Assembly (NCBI GenBank): GCA_016721565.1
Contig: JADKHW010000003.1
Span: 101,379-165,378 of the forward strand
Length of the DNA stretch: 64,000 bases
Direction of reading: 5' to 3'
Source of the DNA: a bacterium
GTDB taxonomy: Bacteria; Electryoneota; RPQS01
A program made the position numbers and the translations under genes. The notes beneath the pieces are model-generated. The model saw only the letters and a list, made by a program, of their open reading frames with translations. It did not search any database and was not told where the DNA came from. Positions within the stretch are counted from its first letter, which is position 1; every line of letters starts with the position of its first letter. Shown here piece after piece: positions 18,010 to 27,284 of the stretch.

Positions 18010-19929
18010 TCATTTGCTGACGATCAGGCGCTGGCCGGGATAGATATTAGAACGTTTCGAAAGGCGGTTGATCTTAAGCATGGTCTGCAAATCTACGCCG
18101 TGAGCTTGCGCAATGCTCCACATTGTGTCGCCGCGTTGAACGGTGTAGTATCGCTTAGCTGCTGCTTGCGCCACACTATCACTTTTCTTGGTGGTCTTTG
18201 GCGCGGCCTGCGCGTAACGCGGCTCGCCTTTGACGGTGACATTCAGCCTCTGACCTGGAAAGATCTTACTGGCGTCGCTGATATTATTTTCGCGGCAGAT
18301 CTGATCGACAGAAACGCCGAGATGCTGCGAGATTTTGCCAAGGGATTCACCGCGATGTACCGTGTAGGTAATCCGGTCCATCGTGGGTTCCATCGCAACT
18401 TGCGGTTCAGCTTTCTCTTCGGCGGCAACTTGCTTAACGGTCTTGCGCGATTCCTCTGCGTAGCGAACTTCAGCCACCGGAATCGAAATCTCTTGACCGA
18501 CACGGAGTGAACGCGGCTTCACGCGCTTGTTCTCAGGCATAGCCAAAATGGATTCCACCGACGTGCCGTACTTGTCCGCGATCTTATTCAGCGTGTCGCC
18601 TTTACGAACACGGTGCGTTGACGTAGGAACAATTACGGTCTTTGGCAGGCTGGCCAGATCAACATCGAAGTTCTCTGATGCAGCACCCGGTAAGCGGACC
18701 ATTAATTCCTGACCGCGATCAGGAACAATACCTTTTAGGAACTCAGGATTGAGATCGCGAACGGATTGCGGATCATGTCCAGCAGCGCGCGCGATATCAT
18801 CAAGTTTGTAACCACCGGGCACATAAACCCGCTCGCACTCAAACGGACGTTCCGGCGGCATAGGTGGAAAGCCGTAGCGCTCAGGGCTTTCACAAATAGC
18901 TCGGGCTGCAAGGTATGTCGGAACATAACCTCGAGTCTGGCGCGGCAAGCGGTGCATGGCCCAATAGTCGGTGGTATTGCAACGCTTTATGTCGCGGGCA
19001 ACACGGCCTTCACCGCAGTTGTATGCGGCCATAGCCAAATACCAATCGCCAAACATCTCATAGAGATTGCGCAGATATCCGCATGCGGCGCGGGTGGCAA
19101 GTTCCACATGGCGGCGCTCGTCATATGTTCGGTCGATATGCAGACCGTACAGGCGGCCTGTGCCGGGAATGAACTGCCAAAGTCCGGCAGCACTGGCATA
19201 TGAATACGCATTCAGGTTCAAGCCGGATTCGATCATCGAAAGATAGAGCATCTCTTGCGGGATGCCTTCCTCTTTCAGGATCGGGCGCATGCGCGGAAAA
19301 ATCGTGGCAGCACGCTCCATCCAACGGAGCATGACCTTGTTGCCTTTGGTCTGGAAGAAGTGGATCTGATTGCGAACCTTGCTGTTGATCTCCATGGGGA
19401 CACTCGGCAGCGGTGTCTTCATGGGCTGAATGTTCACTTCAGGAGCAGGTTGAATATGCTCGGGTGCGACGATTTCAATTTCGTCGGGAGCATCATCCTC
19501 TTCCTCTTCGCCAGCGTGCTGTGCCTCTCCGGCTTCAATAACAGCAGTCAGTCCGCTGGACGCGGGCAGGCTCTTGGTTTCGGATACAAATTGGTCGTAG
19601 CTTTCCAGAACTTGTCTGTTAAAGCTTGCGACGCGGTGCATCTCGAGGTCAATCGAGGCAAGATCAATATCGCCTAATAGCTCGAGCGACGCTTCATAGT
19701 AGTACGCTGCGTCTTCGGTGTTCTTGCGATCTTCGGCCCTTTGCGCAAAGGCATAGGCCTTCCGGGCAAGACTCCATTTTTCACGGTCAGTAAGTTGGGC
19801 GGATTGGCTAAGCCGATCGCGAAATTCTGTATTTCCGGGAGTTCCGGAGAGTTGGCGGCTGGACGAGCAGCCGATAAGCAGCCAACTGGCGGTCAGAACC
19901 GCGAGCAGAACTGTGCGTCCACTAATCAT
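18010..19929 (-). CDS. MltD-like membrane-bound lytic transglycosylase with LysM repeats
   Basis: Cleaves peptidoglycan glycan strands. The 639 residues begin with a lipoprotein signal (lipobox LIGC near residue 21). The SLT domain contains the catalytic Glu in LSMIESGLN, then SASAAGLWQFIPGTGRLYGL-like and AMAAYNCGEGRV motifs. After it come a degenerate LysM-like stretch and three clear LysM domains, each opening with a VRKGDTLNKIA, VHRGESLGKIS or VQRGDTMWSIA motif and closing with GQ-x-I/L-x-V. The architecture equals MltD with an extra LysM. The lipobox and LspA elsewhere in the window support outer-membrane anchoring. It is the first gene of the long minus-strand run. Confidence 0.92.
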   Translation of the reverse strand: MISGRTVLLAVLTASWLLIGCSSSRQLSGTPGNTEFRDRLSQSAQLTDREKWSLARKAYAFAQRAEDRKNTEDAAYYYEASLELLGDIDLASIDLEMHRVASFNRQVLESYDQFVSETKSLPASSGLTAVIEAGEAQHAGEEEEDDAPDEIEIVAPEHIQPAPEVNIQPMKTPLPSVPMEINSKVRNQIHFFQTKGNKVMLRWMERAATIFPRMRPILKEEGIPQEMLYLSMIESGLNLNAYSYASAAGLWQFIPGTGRLYGLHIDRTYDERRHVELATRAACGYLRNLYEMFGDWYLAMAAYNCGEGRVARDIKRCNTTDYWAMHRLPRQTRGYVPTYLAARAICESPERYGFPPMPPERPFECERVYVPGGYKLDDIARAAGHDPQSVRDLNPEFLKGIVPDRGQELMVRLPGAASENFDVDLASLPKTVIVPTSTHRVRKGDTLNKIADKYGTSVESILAMPENKRVKPRSLRVGQEISIPVAEVRYAEESRKTVKQVAAEEKAEPQVAMEPTMDRITYTVHRGESLGKISQHLGVSVDQICRENNISDASKIFPGQRLNVTVKGEPRYAQAAPKTTKKSDSVAQAAAKRYYTVQRGDTMWSIAQAHGVDLQTMLKINRLSKRSNIYPGQRLIVSK

Positions 19930-20123
19930 GAGCAGATCCGTGTTTGTGGGTGTCGCAGTTCGGGTGGAAGTCGCAGTTCTTCCACGCCAAAGACAATAAT
20001 AACTCCGGTCACCCTCATTCGCCTCGTGAGAGTAACCCAGTTTGAGCTATGGAAGGTAACAAAGTTCACGCGGAAAATCAACTCTATATGGCTCTCAAAA
20101 TCAACAATTAACGTGATAAATTG

Positions 20124-20137
20124 CCGCCAATTGGCGG
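20124..20137. promoter_or_regulatory. Perfect 14-base palindrome, candidate operator
   Basis: The sequence CCGCCAATTGGCGG is a perfect gapless palindrome between the divergently transcribed mltD and yggS genes, about 85 bases upstream of the predicted yggS start site. Gapless palindromes of this size are typical dimeric repressor sites. No regulator can be named, and chance occurrence is not excluded. Confidence 0.4.
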
Positions 20138-20185
20138 TTTCCAATAGGCAACAGGTTGTGAGATGAATTGCCTCTCGGCAAAGGC

Positions 20186-20214
20186 TTGCACCTTCAGAGC
20201 CAAACCCCTATATT
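20186..20214 (+). promoter_or_regulatory. Sigma-70-type promoter of yggS-divIVA-pnp
   Basis: A -35 box TTGCAC at 20186-20191 and a -10 box TATATT at 20209-20214 are separated by exactly 17 bases. Transcription would start near 20221, about 22 bases before the yggS ATG, with AAGGAA as ribosome-binding site in between. The -10 matches the one in front of secD. Confidence 0.7.
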
Positions 20215-20242
20215 TTAGGCTCGACTTAAGGAACCTGACCAC

Positions 20243-20950
20243 ATGCCCCCCGCAAACTTAGACTCGTATCAGCGGGTATTGGACAGAATCGCCACTGCCT
20301 GTGCGCGTTCGGGCCGAAATCCGAACGAGGTGACGATTGTGGGGGTAACCAAGGGTCACTCAAAGGAAATTTTGAGCAAAGCCCGTGCCCTGAAACTTAC
20401 CGATCTGGGTGAAAACAAGGTTCAGGAAGCTATTGAAAAATATAGCGATATGCGGGTGGGTGCGATAGATTATTCTGTAAGACTGCACATGATTGGCCAT
20501 TTGCAATCTAACAAGGCCAAACGAGCGGTGGAACTGTTCGATTCTATCGACACAATTGACCAGCCTGACACGGCGCAAATTGTGGACAAGTTGGCTAATG
20601 AGGCCGGAAAACGACTCCGAGTGCTGATGCAGGTGAACACCTCTGGTGAGCCTCAGAAGTCTGGGATTGAACCGGATCGGGCCGTTGAACTTGGGTCATG
20701 CCTCTTGAATCTTAAAAATCTTGATTTTCAAGGATTTATGACTATCGGGCCGCTCGAAGGGGATGAACGAGCGGTGCGAAAAAGCTTCGAAGATCTGCGA
20801 AAAGTTAGAGATAGGGTAAGCCAAGAGCTTAAAATACAGACCCTTCCAGTCCTCTCGATGGGGATGAGCGATGATTTTGAGTGGGCAATTGAGGAAGGCG
20901 CAACGGAAATTCGGTTGGGCACCATTTTATGGGGACCCCGTGAACTATGA
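20243..20950 (+). CDS. YggS/PLPBP family pyridoxal phosphate homeostasis protein
   Basis: A 235-residue alanine-racemase-fold protein that binds PLP and keeps vitamin B6 and amino-acid pools balanced; no enzymatic activity is established for the family. It has VGVTKGHSKE with the expected PLP lysine, LGENKVQEA, LHMIGHLQSNKAKRAVELFD, VLMQVNTSGEPQKSGI, LSMGMSDDFEWAIEEGATEIR and the C-terminal RLGTILWGPRE. It is the first gene of a three-gene operon and overlaps the divIVA-like start by four bases (ATGA). The yggS-divIVA pairing recalls the ylm-divIVA arrangement of Gram-positive bacteria. Confidence 0.94.
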   Translation: MPPANLDSYQRVLDRIATACARSGRNPNEVTIVGVTKGHSKEILSKARALKLTDLGENKVQEAIEKYSDMRVGAIDYSVRLHMIGHLQSNKAKRAVELFDSIDTIDQPDTAQIVDKLANEAGKRLRVLMQVNTSGEPQKSGIEPDRAVELGSCLLNLKNLDFQGFMTIGPLEGDERAVRKSFEDLRKVRDRVSQELKIQTLPVLSMGMSDDFEWAIEEGATEIRLGTILWGPREL

Positions 20951-21435
20951 GCTTAAGTCCAGTAGATATTGCCCGGCATGAGTTCAGCCGCTCGTTTCGC
21001 GGCTACGACGTTGGTGAAGTGCGCGGATTCCTTGAAGCTGTGGCCTCTGAATTGGCTCAGCTTCAGGTAAATTTGTCGCAGGCTGAAGAAGCGGCGCGCG
21101 GGGCGGAAAAACAACTGAAGTCATTCCGCGAAATGGAGAAGAACCTCCGCGACGCCGTGGTGAATGCCCAGCAAGGGATGAGCGACTCACGTCAGCAAGT
21201 TGAGCGCGAGCGAGAGACAATTTTAGCTGAAGCGAAAATTGAGGCCGACCGGATTTTGCTCGAAGGCGAACGGCAAATGGCAAAAATCCGGGAACAGATT
21301 CGCGAGATGCAGGTGCAAAAGGAAACTTTTGTCGAAAGACTGAGATACTTGCACAACTCTCACGGCTGGGTGTTAGATTTGATGGAAAAAGATATTCCTA
21401 AGAATACAAATGAGCAAGATTCTCAAGCAACTTGA
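20947..21435 (+). CDS. DivIVA-domain coiled-coil protein
   Basis: A 162-residue cytoplasmic protein. The N-terminal lipid-binding DivIVA domain is recognisable: LSPVDIARHEFSRSFRGYDV, then EVRGFLEAVASELAQL. A long coiled coil rich in Glu, Gln and Arg follows to about residue 140. In Gram-positive bacteria such proteins recruit partners to curved membrane at poles and septa; in FCB-type genomes the role is not defined. It is translationally coupled to yggS, and its end overlaps pnp by 26 bases. Confidence 0.88.
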   Translation: MSLSPVDIARHEFSRSFRGYDVGEVRGFLEAVASELAQLQVNLSQAEEAARGAEKQLKSFREMEKNLRDAVVNAQQGMSDSRQQVERERETILAEAKIEADRILLEGERQMAKIREQIREMQVQKETFVERLRYLHNSHGWVLDLMEKDIPKNTNEQDSQAT

Positions 21436-22231
21436 CGAGACAACCGCCGCTCTTAAATCAAAAGTAACCAAGACTCCCGAAGTGGGGATCATATTGGGAA
21501 CGGGTCTGGGCGGATTAGCAAAAGAGATTACGGCTGATGTTACGGTTGATTACAAGGAAGTTCCGCATTTCGTTGAATCAACGGTTGAGACACATCACGG
21601 CAAGTTGCACTTCGGAATGCTCGGCGGCAAGTATGTGATGGCGATGCAGGGCCGCTTTCATTATTATGAAGGCTACACCATGCAGGAGATTACCTATCCT
21701 GTGCGAGTGATGAAAGCGATGGGCTGCAAGGCTATGCTGGTTTCAAACGCATGCGGCTGTGTGAATCCGCTCTATAAGGCAGGAGATTTGATGATTATGG
21801 ATGATCATATCAATCTCTTAGGTGATAATCCGCTGATTGGTCCGAATGAAGACAAGCTTGGGCCGAGATTCCCGGATATGAGCGAACCGTATTCGCGCAG
21901 GTTAATTGGTATTGCCGAAAACGTCGCGATGAATTTGGGCCTCAAGGTGCAGCGCGGAACCTATGTCGCGGTTAGCGGACCTAATCTTGAAACTCGCGCG
22001 GAATACCGGATGCTCAGAATGATGGGTGCGGACGTGGTGGGAATGTCCACGGTGCCGGAAGTGATTGTAGCCAATCATACGGGGCTTGAAGCCTTTGGCA
22101 TCTCTATTGTGACCGACGAAGGTTTTGCGGATTGTCTGAAGCCCGCTTCGATTGAGCACATCTTAAAGAATGCCGCCGAAGCCGAGCCGAAGATGACGAA
22201 GATTATGACGGGGTTGATTGAGAGGGTGTGA
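21410..22231 (+). CDS. Purine nucleoside phosphorylase (trimeric PNP/MTAP family)
   Basis: Splits purine nucleosides with phosphate for salvage. The 273-residue length and motifs fit the trimeric class: GIILGTGLGGLA (phosphate loop), FHYYEGY, MDDHINLLGDNPL, RFPDMSEPY, YVAVSGPNLETRAEYRML, GADVVGMSTVPEVIVANH. The usual TNAAGG loop reads SNACGC, a visible departure. Base-specificity position ITN reads VTDEG, so the preferred base is not predictable. It follows the divIVA-like gene with a 26-base overlap. Confidence 0.93.
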   Translation: MSKILKQLDETTAALKSKVTKTPEVGIILGTGLGGLAKEITADVTVDYKEVPHFVESTVETHHGKLHFGMLGGKYVMAMQGRFHYYEGYTMQEITYPVRVMKAMGCKAMLVSNACGCVNPLYKAGDLMIMDDHINLLGDNPLIGPNEDKLGPRFPDMSEPYSRRLIGIAENVAMNLGLKVQRGTYVAVSGPNLETRAEYRMLRMMGADVVGMSTVPEVIVANHTGLEAFGISIVTDEGFADCLKPASIEHILKNAAEAEPKMTKIMTGLIERV

Positions 22232-22233
22232 CG

Positions 22234-22422
22234 ATGACAGAAAACTATCGCACAAAAAACTTGGGTAAGATCTCAATTAGTTTTGATAAGGATAGCCTCC
22301 AAGTAGAATTTGCATCTTGGGAATGGACTCCGATGTTCAACAAGTTGGATGGCAATAAAAGAGATGTCGCCTGGGCAAGAATTTTGGGATTCTATCTAGA
22401 CGATTGCCGTCGCCATCTTTGA
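22234..22422 (+). CDS. Hypothetical 62-residue protein
   Basis: I do not recognise this product, which opens MTENYRTKNLGKISISFDKD and contains ASWEWTPMFNKLDGNKRDVA. The ATG at 22234 lies two bases after the pnp stop, and GAGAGGG at the end of pnp serves as a plausible ribosome-binding site, so coupled translation is possible. It is the first piece of an AT-rich stretch that otherwise holds only short fragments, and may be a truncated or frameshifted gene. Function unknown. Confidence 0.4.
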   Translation: MTENYRTKNLGKISISFDKDSLQVEFASWEWTPMFNKLDGNKRDVAWARILGFYLDDCRRHL

Positions 22423-23514
22423 TCCGTGATGAGAGGAAAGCCATACTCATCGCGCTTGAAGGCGTTTCGGTTGAAAATCTGCGTCGATTACAAGCGCAAT
22501 GCTGAATTGCCAGAAATCGAAATCAACTATGGCCAGCTGGATTTACGCTGAATCTAGAATTATTGATTTTACCAGAGGTTCTGAATCGAGCTTTCCGGAA
22601 CAAGAACTAGCAAGAAAGATATGTGTTTGACGATGGTCTGCAACAAACCAATGGCATGCCTGGTAGAAGAGCTAGGGTTGTCATGCCATTGATGCCATAA
22701 GCTGTAGAAAATGCTGTCTATATATTGCTTAGAGATGACCATATTACTATCTTCGATGGAACTGATGTCCAAGTCTGGAAACTAAAAAAGGTCCTTTTGG
22801 CCTAAATGCAGAGAGCTTACTATATCTTATAGAACAGCACAAGACACATGGAATTCACTTAGGTTGTAGACAATTCATGCCGTTTTGAGCAATTATTTTT
22901 AGGCCCAGATTAATAACGACACATCTTGCAATAAGGGCATAAAGCATGAAAATTGCTTAATTGATTGTTTTGACGTGTATTTGTATTGTTGGCCTTCTAA
23001 GTTACCTTCTTTATCGCGCCCAACCAGTAATGGCTTCAACTTTCTAAACCTGTATCAAATTGAAAGTTAGAATTTGTTGTTTTTCGGTTCAAGTTGGTTC
23101 TGGAAGTTCATTTGGGTTCTGACTTGAGGAATTCCCGATGGTTAGCGATTCACTTGCAAGGGCAAATCATCTAACAAGGGTTTCTATGGTTTTGTTTGGC
23201 ACGTATTGTTCTGATCACCAAATTTAGTGAAATATCGAGTGTTGGCGATTTCTTTTCAGTCTTATGGTTCTGGTTTATCGTTCCCATACTGTTTCTTGGC
23301 TTGGTTTTTATTGTTTCCTTGAATGGTGGCGTCCTTTGATATTGTCCTGCAGAGACGCTAAAGAAAAAGGCGGTCGACCTTGTTAACGGACTTTTACAGC
23401 CGCGTCAAACCCTCACCGCAAGTCACGCCGATAATCTAATACATTGCTGTACTTCGTAATTATTCACTTATTGTAGTTACACCTCACTAATTGAGACACG
23501 CAATCTAGACACGC
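22423..23514. other. AT-rich segment with short coding-like fragments, no intact gene
   Basis: About 1.1 kb between the small ORF after pnp and ileS with no long open frame on either strand and clearly higher A+T than its neighbours. Several short plus-strand stretches read like protein in different frames: 22429-22551 (MRGKPYSSRLKAFRLKICVD...), 22701-22805 (VENAVYILLRDDHITIFDGT...), 22961-23047 (MIVLTCICIVGLLSYLLYRA..., one transmembrane segment, an in-frame TAA before it) and 23196-23339 (47 residues with a segment LWFWFIVPILFLGLVFIVSL). This looks like decayed or error-disrupted accessory genes. Confidence 0.5.
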
Positions 23515-26500
23515 ATGTTAAAACCCGTTTCAGAAAAATTACATTTACCGGCAGTTGACCATGACATCCTGAAGCTCTGGGAAGAGCGGAAGGTTTTTGA
23601 GCGCTCTATATCGGAGCGTGATGGGAAGCAGGATTTTGTATTTTTTGACGGGCCTCCGGGGACGAACGGGTTACCGCATATCGGGCATATGATGCAGTCG
23701 GCCTTGAAGGATTTGTGGCCGCGCTATAAGACGATGCAGGGCTATCGCGTGCTGCGCAAGGCGGGTTGGGATACGCACGGTTTGCCGATTGAATTGACCG
23801 CAGACAAAGAGCTTGGGTTTACTTCGAAACTTGACGTGGTTAAGTACGGTGAAGCCGAGTATGTGGATTACTGCCGCAACACGGTGTTCCGTTTCAAGCG
23901 CGAATGGGAAGTTGCGATTCGAAGGATCGGACGTTTTCTTGATCTTGAAAATGCTTACGCCACCTACGAGCCGTACTATATTCAGTCGGATTGGTGGACG
24001 CTGAAGCAGGCTTGGAATCTTGAGCTTGAGGGTGAAGCGCGCGAGAAGGCCTTAAGATTAGGCCAATCGCCGCGCTACCTCTATAAGGATTACCGCGTGA
24101 TGGCCTATAGCCCGCGCACGGGGACGACGCTCTCGAATTTCGAAGTCGCGCAGGGCTATCAGGAAGTCACTGACCTTACGCTGTATGTGAAGTTCAAAGT
24201 CGTCGGTGAAGCGAATCTCTATCTGACCGCGTGGACGACGACGCCGTGGACGCTGCTCTCGAATCTTGCGGTCGCGTGCGGGCCGAATATCGAATACTCG
24301 ATTATCGAACGCGCCGCGACCGGAAAAAAACTGATCGTTGCCACGGCACGCTTGGAAGCCTTGAGCGCAATGCTTGGCGAATACCGCGTCATCGGTACGA
24401 AGCTCGGCAAAGAGCTTGAAGGAATGCGATATGAGCCGTTGTTTGACTGGCTCAATCTTCCGGGAACGCGGGCCTGCTCTGTCGTGTGTGACGAATATGT
24501 GACCACCGAAGACGGTACGGGGCTTGTGCATTTGGCAAACTACGGTGAAGACGACTTCCGGATTTTGCGCAAGATGGAGATTCCGGTTGTGCTGACGGTG
24601 GATGCGAACGGTCTTGTGGGAGAACATGCCAAACCGTTTGCAGGCCGCGAATTCCGTGAAGAGGGGCTTGATGTAGATATTTTGAAATATCTGCAAGCCA
24701 AGGGACTTCTCCTCGGCAAAGAAAAGTACACGCACACCTATCCGTTCGATTACCGTACGAAAACGCCGCTGATGTATTTCCCGCGGCCTGCGTGGTTCAT
24801 CAGAGCGACGGCGTTAAAAGAGATGATGCTTGAGGCCAATCAGCATATCGGATGGAAGCCTGATCATGTGCGCGACGGACGATTCGGGAATTGGCTGGAA
24901 AATGTGCAGGATTGGAACGTCACGCGCGAGAGATATTGGGGCTCACCGCTGCCGGTTTGGATGACGGAAGATGGCTCTGTCGCTATCTGTGTCGAGAGCC
25001 TTGATGAACTTCATGCGCTCGCACATGAATCCGGAATGGATCTCGCGCGTGATTGGGATCCTCACAAGCCAGCCATCGACAAAGTTATTCTCAAGACCAA
25101 AGATGGCCGTGAAATGCGGCGCGAAAATTTCGTTTTGGATAGCTGGTTTAATGCCGGGATTATGCCGTGGGGACAGTTTGGCTATCCGGCAGCTCCGAAT
25201 TCCGAAGAGCTGTTCATGTCGCAGTATCCCGCGAACTTCATCAGTGAAGGCCAAGATCAGACGCGCGGCTGGTTTTACACGCTTTTAGCTTGCTCGTGTT
25301 TAGTAGCAAAAGCCAAGCAGCAGGATGCAAAGAAGCGTGGGGATCAGAAGGCTCTTGCTTTCTGGAGCAATCCGGTCAATTGGTCGAGTTATAAGAATGT
25401 GATTTGCACAGAGCTGGTGTTGGATTCCAAGGGTCTTAAGATGTCAAAGTCTTTGGGCAATGTGGTTGATCCGATGGCTCTGTTTGAAAAGTTTGGTGCA
25501 GATCCGGTACGCTGGATTTTCTTTGCCACGAATCCGTGGTTAGCCAAGCGATTCGGTGAAGAAGAGATTCGCGAAGCGGTACGCTCGGTGATTCTGCCGC
25601 TGTGGAATAGCTACAGCTTCTTTGTGACGTATGCTGTGATTGACGGTTGGAAGCCGAGCAACGCAAAAGTCGAGCGCACAGAGCTGGATCAATGGATTCT
25701 GTCGGATTACAATCGTTTGATTGGCGAAGTTACGACGAACCTTGACCAGTATGACGTGGGCAAAGCTTCACAAGCAATTCTCTCGTTTTTGGATGAGTTA
25801 ACGAACTGGTATATTCGCCGCTCACGCCGCAGATTTTGGAAATCGGAGAGCGATGCCGATAAAGATGCTGCCTACGCGACATTATACGAGGTACTGGAAG
25901 GGTTAGTTAGACTGTTGGCCCCGTTCTTGCCGTTTATCAGCGAACACATATATCAAAATCTTGTGCGCGGATTGAATGCGAACGCGCCGGATAGCGTACA
26001 TTTAGCGACATATCCCGTTGCCGATGAAAGCAAGCGCGACCGCAATCTTGAACGGCAAATGGCCCGAGTGCAGGAAGCGGTTTCGCTGGCTCGAGCGCTC
26101 AGAGAAGAACGAAAGCTGAAAGTTCGCCAACCTCTGGCTCGGATGACGTGGGTCGTACCGGAAGCTGGAGCAGAAGCAGAACTTGCACCGTATATTTGGC
26201 TGGTGACGGACGAAATCAACGTCAAAGAGATTGAGATTCGCTCTAATGACGCGGGTTTGGTCTCGCTCTCTGCAAAGGCAAATTTCAAAGTGTTGGGCAA
26301 AAAGGTCGGCGGTCGCATGAAAGAGATCGCGGCGCTGATTGAATTGCTTAGTGCTGAACAGATCGCCAAGCTCCGAAAGCGGGAACAGTATTGAAGCTGG
26401 CGGCGTTGAACTGAGTTCCGAAGATGTTATCATTCGTCGCGAAGAGCTTCAGGGCTACGCGGTGCAATCCGACGGTCACATGACGATTGCATTAGATACG

Positions 26501-26797
26501 AATATGACGCCCGAGTTGATTGACGAAGGATTGGCGCGCGAAGTCGTCCATTCGATTCAATCGGCACGCAAGGATGCGGGATTTGAAATTACGGATCGTA
26601 TTTCAATTGAATTAGCGACCGAATCAGAGCAACTGGCAAACGCACTGAAGCAATTTGAAGAGTACGTTTGCCGCGAAACATTGTGCACAGAGCTTAGCAT
26701 TACGCACGGCTCAGGAGATCAGAAAGCCGGGGAGTATGAATTCGGGCTGATCGTCTCGCGCCGCACAGAAGAATCCAACGTATTGACACAGGCTTAA
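23515..26797 (+). CDS. ileS: IleS, isoleucyl-tRNA synthetase (apparent frameshift near C-terminus)
   Basis: Charges tRNA-Ile. The class I core is complete: PPGTNGLPHIGHMMQSALKD (HIGH), the CP1 editing domain with LTAWTTTPWTLLSNLAV, DSWFNAGIMPWGQ, SEGQDQTRGWFYTL and KMSKSLGNVVDP, then the anticodon-binding domain. The first frame stops at 26394 after AKLRKREQY, but the family tail continues in another frame from about 26380 (GNSIEAGGVELSSEDV, MTPELIDEGLAREVVHSIQ, SARKDAGFEITDRI) to 26797. Dropping one base or adding two near 26376-26383 restores a protein of about 1093 residues. No T-box leader is visible. Confidence 0.92.
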
Positions 26798-26813
26798 GGG
26801 AAATAATTTCATC

Positions 26814-27284
26814 ATGGCGACAGAAAAGAAGAAGAAAGCGGACGAAACCAACAACGGCCCGGCACACAAGTGGCCGGACGGTCCCAAGCCAGCGCTCTAT
26901 TCGCCGGAATGGATGGAGTATTTCCGTCATCTGATTAATGAGCGGCGCAAAGAGATCATGCGCGAAATCGGCTATTTGCGCGAAAGCTCGATGGAACAAA
27001 CGTCTGACACGTATTCGGGCGACTCATCGACCTACAGCTATCACATGGCCGATCAGGGAACGGACGCACAGGAACGCGAAAAGGCTTTCTTGTTTGCAAG
27101 CCGTGAAGGCAAGATGCTGACGCTGCTAGACCAAGCAGAAGAACGCATGTCAAACGGGACATACGGCTATTGCATGGACACAAATGCGCCGATCGAGTTC
27201 CGCCGCTTGGAAGCAATTCCCCATGCGAAGCTGTGCATTGAGGCGAAGCGCCGCCTTGAAGAGGCCAAGAACAATATCGAATGA
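26814..27284 (+). CDS. DksA/TraR family protein lacking two zinc cysteines
   Basis: A 156-residue protein. The N-terminus is Lys-rich; a helical hairpin follows; the C-terminus contains GTYGYCMDTNAPIEFRRLEA then IPHAKLCIEAKRRLEEA. This is the DksA zinc-finger pattern YGxCxxCGxxIxxxRLxAxPxAxxCxxC with the second and fourth Cys replaced by Thr and Ala. Members of this family bind the RNA polymerase secondary channel and modulate the stringent response. It lies 16 bases after ileS and overlaps lspA by four bases (ATGA), a common arrangement of a dksA-like gene before lspA. Confidence 0.88.
   Translation: MATEKKKKADETNNGPAHKWPDGPKPALYSPEWMEYFRHLINERRKEIMREIGYLRESSMEQTSDTYSGDSSTYSYHMADQGTDAQEREKAFLFASREGKMLTLLDQAEERMSNGTYGYCMDTNAPIEFRRLEAIPHAKLCIEAKRRLEEAKNNIE

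Larger units (their letters stand above)
19930..20242. promoter_or_regulatory. Divergent intergenic control region between mltD and yggS
   Basis: A 313-base region without an open frame of note. It holds the yggS promoter near its right end, a perfect 14-base palindrome near position 20130, and possible but weak minus-strand promoter elements (TTAATT, 17 bases, TATAGA) upstream of mltD. The middle is AT-rich compared with the flanking genes. No RNA gene is evident. Confidence 0.5.

Noticed and set aside
22569..22772. Minus-strand 67-codon frame in the AT-rich segment
   Set aside because: No ribosome-binding site and no family resemblance; the plus strand of the same bases reads at least as protein-like, so I do not call a gene.
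23400..23514. T-box riboswitch in front of ileS
   Set aside because: I find no T-box sequence, no specifier stem and no terminator before the start codon.
23498..23516. Direct repeat AGACACGC spaced by AATCT just before ileS
   Set aside because: Two copies of eight bases; could be chance and has no clear function.
24058..24735. Minus-strand open frame of 225 codons
   Set aside because: Antisense of the ileS editing domain; no family resemblance.
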